DNA from: Plectrocnemia conspersa
Taxonomy: Eukaryota; Arthropoda; Insecta; Trichoptera; Polycentropodidae
Assembly: GCA_009617715.1 (NCBI GenBank)
Contig: VTFK01000496.1
Span: 124,001-188,000, forward strand
DNA: 64,000 bases
Direction of reading: 5' to 3'
In this document: in pieces, positions 46,103 through 56,140 of the stretch
Position numbering within the stretch: position 1 is the first letter of the stretch
Layout: each line of letters opens with the position of its first letter
The notes under the pieces: generated by a model
Told to the model about the DNA's origin: nothing
The model's input: only the letters and a program-made list of their open reading frames with translations
Database searches by the model: none
Translations under genes and position numbers: made by a program

Positions 46103-46960
46103 ATGGCGTTGGTGCCCCCCGCACCTCGAGTCGGTGCTCAAGAGCTACAGGAGGCGGGCGCCGCGCAGCCTGAGGGGCCCCCCGCGCAATAAGAGGAGCC
46201 CCCCCGCGCGACGAGTCGGCCGCGGCGGCGACGACGACGCGGTCGGGGAGAGCGCGGTCCCGTCGCCCGTGCCGGCGTTTCGCAGCCCGACCGCGGCCGG
46301 GGAGAGCGCGGCGAGACGCTGCTCGAGGGCGAGCCCATCTCGTGCTTCGCAGTGGGCGGCGAGCGGCGCCTGTGCCTGCCTCAGATCCTCACCTCCGTGC
46401 TCACGGACTTCAGCCTGGACCAGATCAATCGCGTGTGCGACGAGCTGCAGATCTACTGCTCGCGCTGCACGCCCGAGCAGCTGCACGAGCTCAAGGCGAC
46501 GGGAGTGCTGCCGAAGAGCGCGCCCTCGTGCGGCCTCATCACCAAGACGGACGCCCAGCGGCTGTGCGGTGCGCTGCTGCACCCGCCGGACCGAGGGGGC
46601 GACGGCAACGGCGACGGTGGCGGTGGCGACGCGGACACCAGACAGACGACGGGCGAGTCGTTTCGCGTCTACCACGAGTGCTTCGGCAAGTGCCGGGGCG
46701 TGTGCTCGCCGGCGCGCGGCCGGGACTGCATCGAGTGCCAGGAGTGCCTGGGGCTGTTCTCGCCGCGGCGCTTCGTGTGCCACGCGCACCGCTCCTCCGA
46801 GAACCGCACCTGCCACTGGGGCTTCGACGCCGCCAACTGGCGCGCTTACCTGCTCGTCGCCGAAGACCAGCCGGAGCGCGAGCGGCTGCAGCGGCTGCTG
46901 GACGACGTGCGGCGGCGAGAGCCTCCGCTGGAGCCTCCGCACCGCTCGCTCAGGCGGAAG
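46103..46960 (+). CDS. Snoo: Ski/Sno co-repressor, first coding exon
   Basis: This exon encodes the core of a Ski/Sno protein, a nuclear co-repressor that binds Smads and tempers TGF-beta signals. From about 46316 the frame reads [46 protein letters not shown] and [17 protein letters not shown], which is the Ski Dachshund homology domain with its CLPQ motif. The Smad4-binding SAND-like domain follows: [39 protein letters not shown] and NWRAYL, with its zinc-binding Cys/His residues. The exon ends at RRK|GTATTT (46960); later exons, including the coiled coil, are not found in the next 17 kb. The ATG at 46103 is followed in the same frame by a TAA at 46190. The expected N-terminal segment ([17 protein letters not shown]) lies in another frame at about 46116-46185, so two compensating single-base indels seem present. 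Confidence 0.88.
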
Positions 46961-47389
46961 GTATTTATTTTCTTCGTTCAGTTATATCGTGCAACTTCCT
47001 AAGCTTCATGCGGCACCCGTTTGTCAAGCTTTTAGAATTAACGCCTAACTTTTGTGCGATGACTAGAGTAACCATATTTACTAGACTCCCAACGAGAAAA
47101 ATCCTTCCCCCAAAAGTGTGGTACGTTTTTCCAAGGAAATATATTTTTTTTCAAAAAGTTCAATTCTTGTGTACAAAGAAAAATTGATAAAAAATAAATA
47201 AGGAAAGATATATCAACACATGCGTCTGATTCGTACGTATGTATTGCAAAAAATTGTATGAGTATTTTATATTCCCCTAACTACACGCACCCAAATAGCA
47301 CGTCCCCAATTTACTGAATAGTGAAATACGGGACGAATGGCAACCCTAGCGATGACTTATATCCGAAAGATCAAGGTTCAAATCAGGGA
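46961..47389. other. Start of the long Snoo intron
   Basis: Intron DNA after the donor. The piece at 47272-47325 (CCCTAACTACACGCACCC, AAATAGCACGTCCCCAATTT) is a half copy of the MITE family at 52492 and 62617. Confidence 0.5.
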
Positions 47390-48880
47390 CGTCCATTTCA
47401 TATTCTGACCAAATTCAAGGGGGTCAAAATCGATTATCTAGCGTTCATATTAAGACTTTTACACCAATATTATAACTTACAATAAGTGAGAATTGAATAA
47501 AGAACATCTAAACCGAATTTTGATCAATATGAGAGCGCAAAAATAATTATCCCTTCTCAGAAGTCAAGAATCCACACCAAAAGCAATAAAATCATGTCGG
47601 CGCCGTCGCAGTGGGACACGGTTTTATTGCTTTTGACGTGGATTTTTGACTTCTGAGAAGTGATAATTGTTTTTGCGCCCTCATATTGACCAAAATTCTG
47701 TTTAAATATAGTATTTTTAAAATATAGTGTAATATCCAAAAGCAGACAAACTATGGAGCAATATGCGAGATACGTTTGTCTACTTTTTCGGCATATTTTC
47801 CATTAAGAGATGAGTTGGCTTACTTTGTATTTTGGATTGACCTAAATATAATTAGTTTAGTAGTAATTTTCATTAGGTTAGGTTTGGGTTAGAACAGAAA
47901 ATCGACGATTCGCAACTGTCAAATGAGTTTCATAAACCATCACATTTTAGACCAGCGTATAATTTTACTAGGGAACGTGTTAGTGTGCGTGCATAAGCTG
48001 CGTATGTACACGAATCCGCGTAGCTAATCGCTCGTAGCTTTGCTGCGTGCGCATTGATATATAACCATTGGTATATGTTATTTGGATTATGTATTCTCAA
48101 ATTGATTTATATATAATTATAATTTCATTACTAGATATGATGATGTTAATAAATCTCTTATTTTTTACTCATTAGAAAAATTTAAATAAAATTTTTCAAG
48201 CGCGAGTAAAATAGTAACTAAAATGAAAAATTGTTCAATTAATCAGATATAGCTTACCGTTGAATAATCAATGCATAAAACAATAAAAGAATTTACGAAA
48301 GCATTGTAATTCTACAAACGATTGTAAAGACTTTTGCACGTTTCGCATGAAATATTAGCTGGAATGTACATATTTTACTTTCAATAGTAAAAATATATAA
48401 AAATGATTTATGATCCCTGCCGCAACCTTATCAGTGTAGTAGTTTGGGTGGCTGGGCTTTGGAGTGGTCTCTGGTTAACGCTGGTCTATCAATTATATTT
48501 TCGCTAATATAAATGTATATAATATATACTGGTGAAAATGTATTTGGACTTCACTAGGGACATTATAACTTTACTGAAAAATACACATTCACTGTAACAT
48601 ATATATCGCATGTATATAAATGTATATGTATATACATATGGAAAAGTTGAAAACATATAATTTTTTAGCACCTGCCAGATAAATTATATTTTCACTGGTA
48701 ATAATGTATATCTACCGATAAAAATTTCACTGCAATAACATATTTTAAAAAATATTTTTGGGATAGATTCGAGACTGTTTTTATTAGATATTCATTAAAA
48801 AACAACCTTAAATTACTGGTTTAGAATCAGGGACGTGATTTCAGCTTTTTTTTTAATACTTCTATTGCATTAAGATTCAT
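47390..48880. repeat. Dispersed repeat R1, long copy with palindrome and inserted DNA
   Basis: Blocks occur in the same order as in the copy at 32410: the edge (GACCAAATTCAAGGGGGTC), the palindrome (47520-47700), GAGATGAGTTGGCTTACTTT (47810), then GGTGAAAATGTATTTGGACT (48532), CCAGATAAATTATATTTTCA (48674) and TTTCTGGTTT-like sequence (about 48820). Between about 47990 and 48480 there is DNA absent from the other copy, including a CGTAGCTAATCGCTCGTAGC stretch, which may be a later insertion. Confidence 0.65.
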
Positions 48881-48920
48881 AGTATTTAATTAAACGACAT
48901 GCCCTTTTATGGCAAAATTC

Positions 48921-48936
48921 AAAAGGGGGGGGGGGG
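48921..48936. repeat. Run of twelve G
   Basis: A G12 tract directly after four A (48925-48936), unusual in such AT-rich DNA and prone to length errors in sequencing. Confidence 0.9.
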
Positions 48937-48957
48937 CTAATATTAATAACGATTTTA

Positions 48958-49013
48958 CAGTATAACGAATTTTTTTCTTCGGTCCCGTGAGCTTCGTTAT
49001 ACTCAGTTCACTG
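48958..49013. mobile_element. Tiny palindromic element with TA target site (56 bp)
   Basis: Left end CAGTATAACGAA; the complement of the right end reads CAGTGAACTGAGTATAACGAA, so the left arm lacks eight bases. TA flanks both sides (48956-48957 and 49014-49015). The CAGT start and TA duplication fit the pogo/Tc1 group. It is a minimal MITE. Confidence 0.6.
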
Positions 49014-49187
49014 TATATATTATTATAAAATAATTGTTCCATAAAAAGAATTTGTGCATTATTGTTGAGCATTGGTCAGAACACTGAACATCACATGAAT
49101 GACTGCAACGAATCCTTTTCCGTAGATTTACCTTACATAAATGCACAAACAATTCGTTTTATACAAAAAAGTGTTTCTTCACCCTTG

Positions 49188-49291
49188 TGGTTTACATTAT
49201 TATAAACTTAGAATATCACTTCCACCTAATTATTAAGTATGGTTTACATTATTATAAACTTAGAATATCACTTCTACCTAATAATCATTTG
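49188..49291. repeat. Tandem duplication, 52-bp period
   Basis: TGGTTTACATTATTATAAAC starts at 49188 and again at 49240, and the two units stay nearly identical through CTTAGAATATCACTTC and ACCTAAT. Only two units are present. Confidence 0.85.
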
Positions 49292-49494
49292 CCTGTATTT
49301 TCTGTATTCTTTTTATTTAGTGCTTAATATGTAAAATATAAATATCAGGTTATTCCCATAAGTCTCCCTTTTTTGGTGCAGGTTAACAAAAAATATTTTT
49401 AGTAACAAATTCGAAAAAATGGAAATAGAAGCAATACGTATATCAATGTCGTTATTTATATTCGGGGCAATGTCCAGAGAAAACAATATGTGAG

Positions 49495-49705
49495 TAAATA
49501 AAAGGAATTAAGAAAATCCATTATTTTTTCCATCGTCTTATTCAAAGCATGCGGACGAGCATTGTCTTGGTGTAAAACTACCCTTAATATATTTACAAGG
49601 GTAGGCCTTTTATGGTCAGAGCCTCTTTCAAATGCTTCAGTTCTGAGTACAATACATTTCTGTCGTAATTGTTGAGTTACTGCCTCTAACCACCCTAAAC
49701 AAATA
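49495..49705 (-). pseudogene. mariner-family transposase fragment
   Basis: On the minus strand the frame is open through LEAVTQQLRQKCIVLRTEAF, RGSDHKRPTLVNILRVVLHQ, then DNARPHALNKTMEKI. The LHQDNARPHA block holds the second catalytic Asp of Tc1/mariner transposases. The third catalytic block is not found, and the reading ends in AT-rich DNA. It belongs to a different mariner group from the fragment at 2450, whose matching block is deleted. Confidence 0.8.
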
Positions 49706-49853
49706 CAATTCTTTGTTAATTTATCTAAAACTATTTATAAACATGATTTATAATTTGTTAATGTCCATTGTTTGATCAGCCATGGAAATCTCAGGTGAAT
49801 CCGAGGATCGACGAATCGATCTCTTGATAACCCTTATTTTATATTGCGTTTAA

Positions 49854-50766
49854 CCCTTAGTTACTCGCACAAAGAAAATTACATAACTGCTCGCATGGGG
49901 TCACAGGTGACCCCAAATTGTAGGAATAATTTTTATTATTTATTAAATAAAACTTGTTTATTATTAAAGTGCTTTATTAATTCTATTATAATTAAAAGGA
50001 CTAACATTAACTAAATATCTAATTAAACAAAAACAAGCTAAATTAAAATAATTATCAAAAATTAACAATTTATACTTATACTGAGATAAAGTTAAAATTT
50101 TAGAATATTTTTAGGAACTCTCCGAATCACTTTTATTACACTGTTGACAGTATATTTGAGAGTGATCATTGCACACAAACTTTGCGTTTAGTTTTACTAG
50201 TTTTGTTTGGCAAAAAATCCTGAGGTATATCGGGTTTGTTTTTCTTGAGTGTTCCAACTAAAGTGAACTTGTAGGGTGGATCCAATAATTAATTTGCGAG
50301 TTTCACGCTCGTATACCAATTGTCTACGGTAACATTACGGTTACTTTCTTTTATCGGCTCTACAAGACGTTTTACTATGTCATTTGGGCTGTTTGAGACT
50401 TGGTAAGGACCCGCAGGTTGTTTGCCAGAATAAACCTCAAAGGCCAGCAAATAAAATGTTTTGGAGTCTACCAATGCTTGGTTTTTTATACCGTATTTAT
50501 TTGGTTTGCTTGGCATGTAAACTTTGCCTTTGAAACGGCCACGGAACCCAATCAATCTCTTTCAAAAAAGTAACTTAATTACTCGCATGGGGTCATCGCT
50601 TAAGAGCGCAGCGACACATCCTTCCACTCCCGTTCCTTGGTCGCTACAGGAATACAAACTTCGACGCGGGCTATGAAGCTAGCGGGAGCGCGGGGAATTT
50701 CGAGAAAGAGCAAATGCTTCATTTTTTAATGCGAAATTGCTTTGACCCCATGCGAGTAATTAAGGG
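49854..50766 (-). mobile_element. Second piggyBac-like element, deleted (913 bp)
   Basis: TTAA flanks at 49850-49853 and 50767-50770. The ends are inverted repeats CCCTTAGTTACTCGCA (left) and CCCTTAATTACTCGCA (complement of right), one mismatch in 16. A subterminal motif, CTCGCATGGGGTCA, occurs inside the left end (49902), in the middle (50583) and at the right end. It belongs to a different piggyBac family from the one at 21027. Confidence 0.9.
50110..50555 (-). pseudogene. piggyBac transposase remnant (core and tail)
   Basis: On the minus strand FKGKVYMPSKPNKYGIKN and SNRNVTVDNWYTSVKLAN are the standard piggyBac core blocks, the second with a catalytic Asp. After a stop, KFTLVGTLKKNKPDIPQDFL continues the protein, and near 50130-50170 ICQQC-type sequence (HSQIYCQQCNKSDSESS) represents the Cys-rich tail. 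The N-terminal half is missing, as is the sequence between core and tail. Confidence 0.85.
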
Positions 50767-50770
50767 TTAA

Positions 50771-52491
50771 TCAGTGAATATGTAAAACGTATCGTTCGAT
50801 ATTTGGAGATGTCATGTTTTACATTTAAAAAAAATTAAAAACATCAAAAGTTTAGTAAACTAAATAATCAAAATATGTTTGTGGATACGACTTATGTTAG
50901 TTATTTTTCCTTAGAAGAGGATTTTTTGCAAGAAACCTTTTCAAACCTATTATTTATATTTTGAATATATTTTGTACTGAAACTTTGCTATTTTTTTGTT
51001 ATATTTTTATCAAATAAATATTTTTTAAAAATAGTAACCAATATTAAAGTAGGAATCATTTTTCGAGTTAAAAATATGATGGACTACAAAGGATGAATAT
51101 GCTACATTTTACCGCAAAGGGTTAATGTAACATTGTTATGGAATATGCAATGAAGAAGAATTAACGACTTTATGCATTAATGCGTTTAAGCGAATACATA
51201 TGTAAAAATACGAATTTCAACTAAATGTTTCATTCAATATTTGGACGTAAGCTCTAAATAATGCGTAGAGTCGTAAATTTGTCTTTACGATAACTGCAGA
51301 AAATATTCAATTTTCGTTGCCATTCACATGTTAAGAGAACATAAAATGACAATGCAAAGGTTTATAATATTATGCACAGTAGTGTTTTTGTGAAAAACTT
51401 TTTAAAAAAAATTGGTGCCAAATTTCTCGACTAACTTATTATTTTTTAAATACTGAAGAAAAAATAGAATTCATAAATGTACCTGATATTAAAATATTAT
51501 ACATTTTAAGTAGCTTTATTGAATGGTTTGATTGCAAATCGTTCATAATTTCACCAAATGTTACATACTAATATATATAACCAAATGTATTCGGCTTTAG
51601 TTTTAGTTTATATTTCGACTGTTGCAGTGGCAGTTTAAATTCCTGTTCTAAATAGTAAATATTTCTTACAACAGATAAGCGCCTCAAAATGAAGATTCTC
51701 GTCTCCCACATTCAAAGTAAAATATAAATATAAATACGCTAAAAACATTTTTTCAGTCCATGTTCATATTGCAATATAATATTTCCATTTATTTATTTTG
51801 TTCCATTAATTGTCAAGTAGATAAAATCGATAAAAACAATATTAATGCTTTAGTAAATATATTTTTAATTTAAATTAAATTTATTTAAATGCCTTAATCA
51901 ATGTTTATTTTTGCAGTAAATTACAAACCTTAAATGTAACAATTTTATTTGATATTTTCTTGCAAAAAAATATCCATTGTTCGTAAAATCTGACGTATAC
52001 TTTCTATTACATAATTTTCCTTGTTATGATGTTATTAATTGTAATATAGAAATATAACCATGAATGAATGTTTTAATTGAAAAACCACAAATAACATTCA
52101 TTCATGCCGCTACTGGTCGATTGTCTGGAAAAACATTTTTTAAAGCCCGCTGAAATACGTTTGACGGCAGTGAATTGTGTATAGCTACTCTTACAGTGCA
52201 TATTTAAATATGTTTGTGAATCGCCACAACAATGCTATCAATGCTAATCGATAATTGATTTAATCCACTGAGCCGCATTATAATTATGAACGACATGTAA
52301 GGGACACGAGCGTTTTTAGTTTACAAGAAAACATGTTCAGTTCATTCAACGCCACCAAGTTAGTTGCGGTCATCTACTGTAGTTTCTCATAATACGCTTG
52401 TAGTCCTATTTTTAGTTTATATTTATTAAATACCTTCGAATTAGTAATTGTTATGAATTATTTTTTGTTTAAAAAAGTTGAAAGGATATAA
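50771..52491. other. AT-rich stretch
   Basis: No exon, RNA gene or recognisable element is seen. Confidence 0.45.
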
Positions 52492-52637
52492 CATTAGACC
52501 CCCAATAACACGGTAAATTGGGAACGTGCTATTTGGGGGACTAGAAAATGCTCGTACAATATGTACGGACGATTCAGGCGCATGGTGAGATATCCTCCCT
52601 TTGGCACCCAATTTACCATGCTATTGGGGGTCTACTT
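52492..52637. mobile_element. MITE of the CAGTAGACCCCC family (~146 bp)
   Basis: TAGACCCCCAATAACACGG at the left and its near complement CCATGCTATTGGGGGTCTA at the right form terminal inverted repeats. The inner parts (GGAACGTGCTATTTGGG, GATATCCTCCCTTTGGC) match the copy at 62617-62792. The outermost bases have decayed. Confidence 0.75.
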
Positions 52638-53029
52638 TAGGTATATGTATTGCTATTTGAACGTACAGCACTATTTTACAATTAGAAAAAGTGGCCGCGC
52701 ATTGAGCTAGTTTTGTATCAATGAACTATATTTTTATAACGTTTTAACGTTTCATTATTATTATCGCAAAAAAAACGTCAATGTTGCTTGATTTTAATAG
52801 TCTTTGTCAGATAGTGACTGGGGAGACAGGACCACCCATAAACTTATATTGCACACATGTGCTAATACATTTTTTTTTTTATTGTATTCTAAATATCTGT
52901 CAGATGGATGTGTAATATTACAATTTATATTTTTGCGTCGTTATAACGCACAAGTAACGAATCGATCGATAAGCAACCGCGCAGTATTCCATTCATAAAA
53001 TTGCTCAAAATTACACCCGTCCGGCCAGC

Positions 53030-53560
53030 AGCGGATAATTTCAGATAAATTCCTTTATTGTGTCGCCAGCTACCGAATTTCAATAGCAAAAAATAAACAA
53101 GATTAGATAGCAGCGAGCGCTGTAATTTTTCGAATCGAAAACATATGGACGATATTATTTATGTGTACGTAAATATCGAAGCGTGTGTACACCCATGTAA
53201 TGTTGTTTAACCGAAGGCGATAAAAATAAATAAACAAAACGCTATAGCTCTAGCTAATCGCGTATAGTACGGCACTATGGAATGTTTTCAGTTTCGACGT
53301 TTGCGTGTTTCTCTCTCTCTCTCTCTTTTTTTCTCTCTCTCCCACTCGTTCGGTCTGAGGTCGTCAAAAGTCGATACCAGTCGACTTGTCTCGTTCGTAT
53401 GTTGTTTGCAACGTTTATTTGTTTGCTTTTTTTGCGGCAAGTGCACGTAAAAATATCACACAAAAAACACGTCTTATCTGTTGCGCTGTTACTATATTCC
53501 ATTCAACGGGACTTGGATAACTTATAGATGAATGAGATTTGTTTGAGGAAATATTCTCTA
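53030..53560. promoter_or_regulatory. CT-repeat tract in a GC-richer patch
   Basis: A (CT)n tract runs from about 53311 to 53341. Long CT/GA tracts near insect promoters can bind GAGA factor, and the flanks are less AT-rich than the region. Open frames on both strands match no protein. Regulatory use is a weak inference. Confidence 0.3.
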
Positions 53561-54265
53561 TGATATGCACTATCCGTTCGCTGCGGACAAAACTACGTAA
53601 ATCAACGACTTCTCCATATTACGGTCAAAAGTATCAGCGGATACACCGACGGTGTAACAATATGAGATAAAAACATACTTATGTTGTTTACAAACCGAGT
53701 GACTCGGCCGAGTAACTAGGCATACATCTTTTGGCCATAGTATAGACGTGCCTTTAGATACTGTGTTAAAGCATAAAAAACAGCTCATTTTTATATATGT
53801 TTTTTACTAACCACTTTTGTCTTGATTATAAATGGATAATATGCAGACTAATGCTAATTGCATAATTACACTCTCACTGTCAATGTTGACGTCAACTCAC
53901 CCCATGTATTAATTGTTTCGTACGCATTAAATGAAAGTCTTGAAAAGCCTACGAATAATGTTTTTTATTACCTTTTTTCATATTGCGTTTTAATAAATAA
54001 TTTTAGACAGTAAAAATCTGATCTTTATGTAATATTCGCAACTTACTTGCGTCGATTTTAGGAATTGTTAGGCCGCAAATTGTTTCTATGGATGTGTGTT
54101 TATATTATATATGTACAGGCGGCCCTCGACTTTCGCACATAATTGGTTCCTGAAAATGTGTGCGAATGTTAAATGTACGAAAGTCGAGGGAAGTAAAAAA
54201 AATTGAAATTGTGTGTATTTTAAAATATTTATTTATCAAGTAAATATAAGATCTTTAAGAGGCGT

Positions 54266-55765
54266 TTAAGAGACACGTTTAAGTGGGGTTTGCGGGTGTT
54301 TCCTTTGAAAGTTATCAAGAGTTAACTGTTTTCCACCATTCTTTTTCTTTTCTTCAAATAGTATTTTATAACATGCTATGTTTTTATTGATCGCCCCACG
54401 CACTTGAGATATGCGTTCTCTATTGGGATCACAATCTTCCATAATATTTAAAAATTTGTCAAGGTGCGTGAAGGCTTCATTCATATTTTTCATTGTTAAA
54501 AAGTTTTCCAAAATAAACCTGTCTCATATACATTCAATATTTGACTAGAGCAGGGCTTCCCAAACTTTTTCAGCGACGGAACACTTGGCAAATCCGAAAA
54601 CTTTGGCGGAACACTTAGCTTATTTTTTAGGTTGGGTAATTCATAACAGTATAAATAAAAATAAAAAAATGTTAAAAAAGAAATATCATTTATTAAATCA
54701 ACATAAAAATTTAAATAAATAAAACTCCTAATGACTGATGATTTTGGGTTCTTAAATTACAATTTTTTTTATATCAGGCATAATATTGATCAGTTGTATT
54801 CTCAGTTTTTGGATTATTTTCTTCTTCGATGATAGATGTATCAGTAGAAGTATTTGGTATTTCTTTCGTCAAATTTCCTGTTTTCAACCAAAGATCCATG
54901 GGTAGTTTTTGAATAATATGTAAATTCTGTAATATTTTTTTTTTGTCAAAATGGAAAAAAATCTGTATTGTAAGCAACCAGATTAAATTAATGTACAAGA
55001 AAATCGATTCATTTTTATGCAAATTTTATTTAAATCATTTATATTTCCAAAAGTATACACCCAATCCTGTTTTAACGCAATAAATTACAATAGTTTCAAG
55101 CTTTTTTATCAGATTTATGAACAATTTTTATGTATTAGCAAGACTAACAATTTTTTTAATATACTCCAAATTTTTGTGAAATATCTATTTAGGCTCCGCG
55201 GAACACCTATTTTGCATCCGCGGAACACCAGTGTTCCGCGGAACATAGTTTGGGAAACCATGGACTAGAGGAATATTCTACACCTTCAATAATTTTGGAT
55301 AATTAGGAAATAAATTCTTTTGCAGCATCTTTATCCGCATCAGCCGATTCTTCAGTAAATTTAATATTATGAAAAGAATACCTCATTTTAAAATTGTAAA
55401 ACCAACCGTTACTTGCTTGAAAAACCGTGTTAAAATATTTTTTTAATCTATCCTTCCAATCTTTGTGCAAACTAAGAACTTTTGCTTGAATAATTGAAAT
55501 ACTCAGAGGGACATCTTTTGATGTTGATCATCGATCTACGATGACAAAGATTTTCCATTTCATCCGTGTTTTTTTTTTTGCTATGTTTTTTTGGAAACAT
55601 ATCATTAAAGATTGTGGAAATATATCTTTATTTTCCACAATTTTGAACGTATTCTTTAAATATATTTTTTTTTGCAAAATTGAACATATTGTAGACCTGT
55701 TTGTATTATACGAACGTCCGATTGAAGCAAAAGATTCATCGCTATCAGAACGTTTTTAAAAAAGA
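54266..55765 (-). pseudogene. Tigger-type transposase pseudogene, split by hAT
   Basis: From high to low coordinates there are four parts. An HTH-like N-terminus has GRSYNTNRSTICSILQKK (about 55700). A CENP-B-like part has PLSISIIQAKVLSLHKDW, FQASNGWFYNFKMRYSF and FTEESADADKDAAKEF (55320-55515). After the hAT insertion comes ILNVYETGLFWK (54505-54540), the start of the DDE domain. Last is a C-terminal tail MNEAFTHLDKFLNIMEDCD with INKNIACYKILFEEKKK (54266-54480), typical of Tigger ends. Most of the DDE domain is deleted between ETGLFWK and the tail, and stops break the frames. Confidence 0.82.
54551..55262 (-). mobile_element. hAT element (ZBED5-like) inserted in Tigger (712 bp)
   Basis: The ends CAGGGCTTCCCAAACT and (complement) CATGGTTTCCCAAACT are hAT-type inverted repeats. 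The octamer GACTAGAG stands on both sides (54543-54550 and 55263-55270), a perfect 8-bp target duplication. Inside, the minus-strand frame 54774-55022 holds LPMDLWLKTGNLTKE, like the MDKWLKTGSLK start of ZBED5-like hAT transposases; the rest of the transposase is missing. GC-rich subterminal repeats (CCGCGGAACAC, three times) lie at 55195-55245. Confidence 0.88.
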
Positions 55766-55869
55766 AAATTAAATTACGTCACTGTGGCGCCCTATCGCGT
55801 GTATATTGTGAATTCGCCATCCGACTGTATTCATCCAACTTGAATTCATTTTTTTAGTTTCCAAATAAT

Positions 55870-56140
55870 GTTTCTTGTGATGTACACCGAGTGTACATCC
55901 CATCTTATGTGAATATATCGATATATATGCCGAATAAAATGTTCATATTTTAGGCATTCCTCCGCGATACACTAAAATATTAAATTATAGTAATTACCGA
56001 AAGTAACAAAAACAAATATTCTTTCAGCAAAGTTCAATGCGTTTATTCGTTTCTATTATTATAGTGATTATTTCGTAATTATATTTGTGTTTTTCTGATT
56101 TTAAATCTCTAATTTGTACATGTACACTGAGTGTACATCA
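55870..56140. repeat. Pair of GTACAC-GAGTGTAC palindromes
   Basis: GATGTACACCGAGTGTACATC near 55880 and GTACACTGAGTGTACATCAT near 56122 are near-identical short palindromes about 240 bases apart. A third, GATGTACACTGAGTGTACAC, lies near 14870. They could be the ends of a small element here or a dispersed short motif. Confidence 0.5.

Larger units (their letters stand above)
54116..55765 (-). mobile_element. Tigger/pogo element, deleted and interrupted
   Basis: The low-coordinate end starts CAGGCGGCCCTCGACTTTCG after TA and contains an inverted partner (ACGAAAGTCGAGGG, 54177-54190). Transposase pieces inside, read on the minus strand, run from about 55765 down to 54266. A hAT element sits inside at 54551-55262. 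The other terminal repeat was not found. Confidence 0.75.

Noticed and set aside
45742..46104. Frames of 62-120 codons in the CpG island before Snoo
   Set aside because: Composition artefact of CpG-rich DNA; no domain resemblance on either strand.
46134..47187. Long overlapping frames on both strands of the Snoo exon (up to 304 codons)
   Set aside because: They are Arg/Ala/Ser-rich shadows of the CpG-rich Ski coding exon. Only the short N-terminal part in the alternative frame may be meaningful, as noted.
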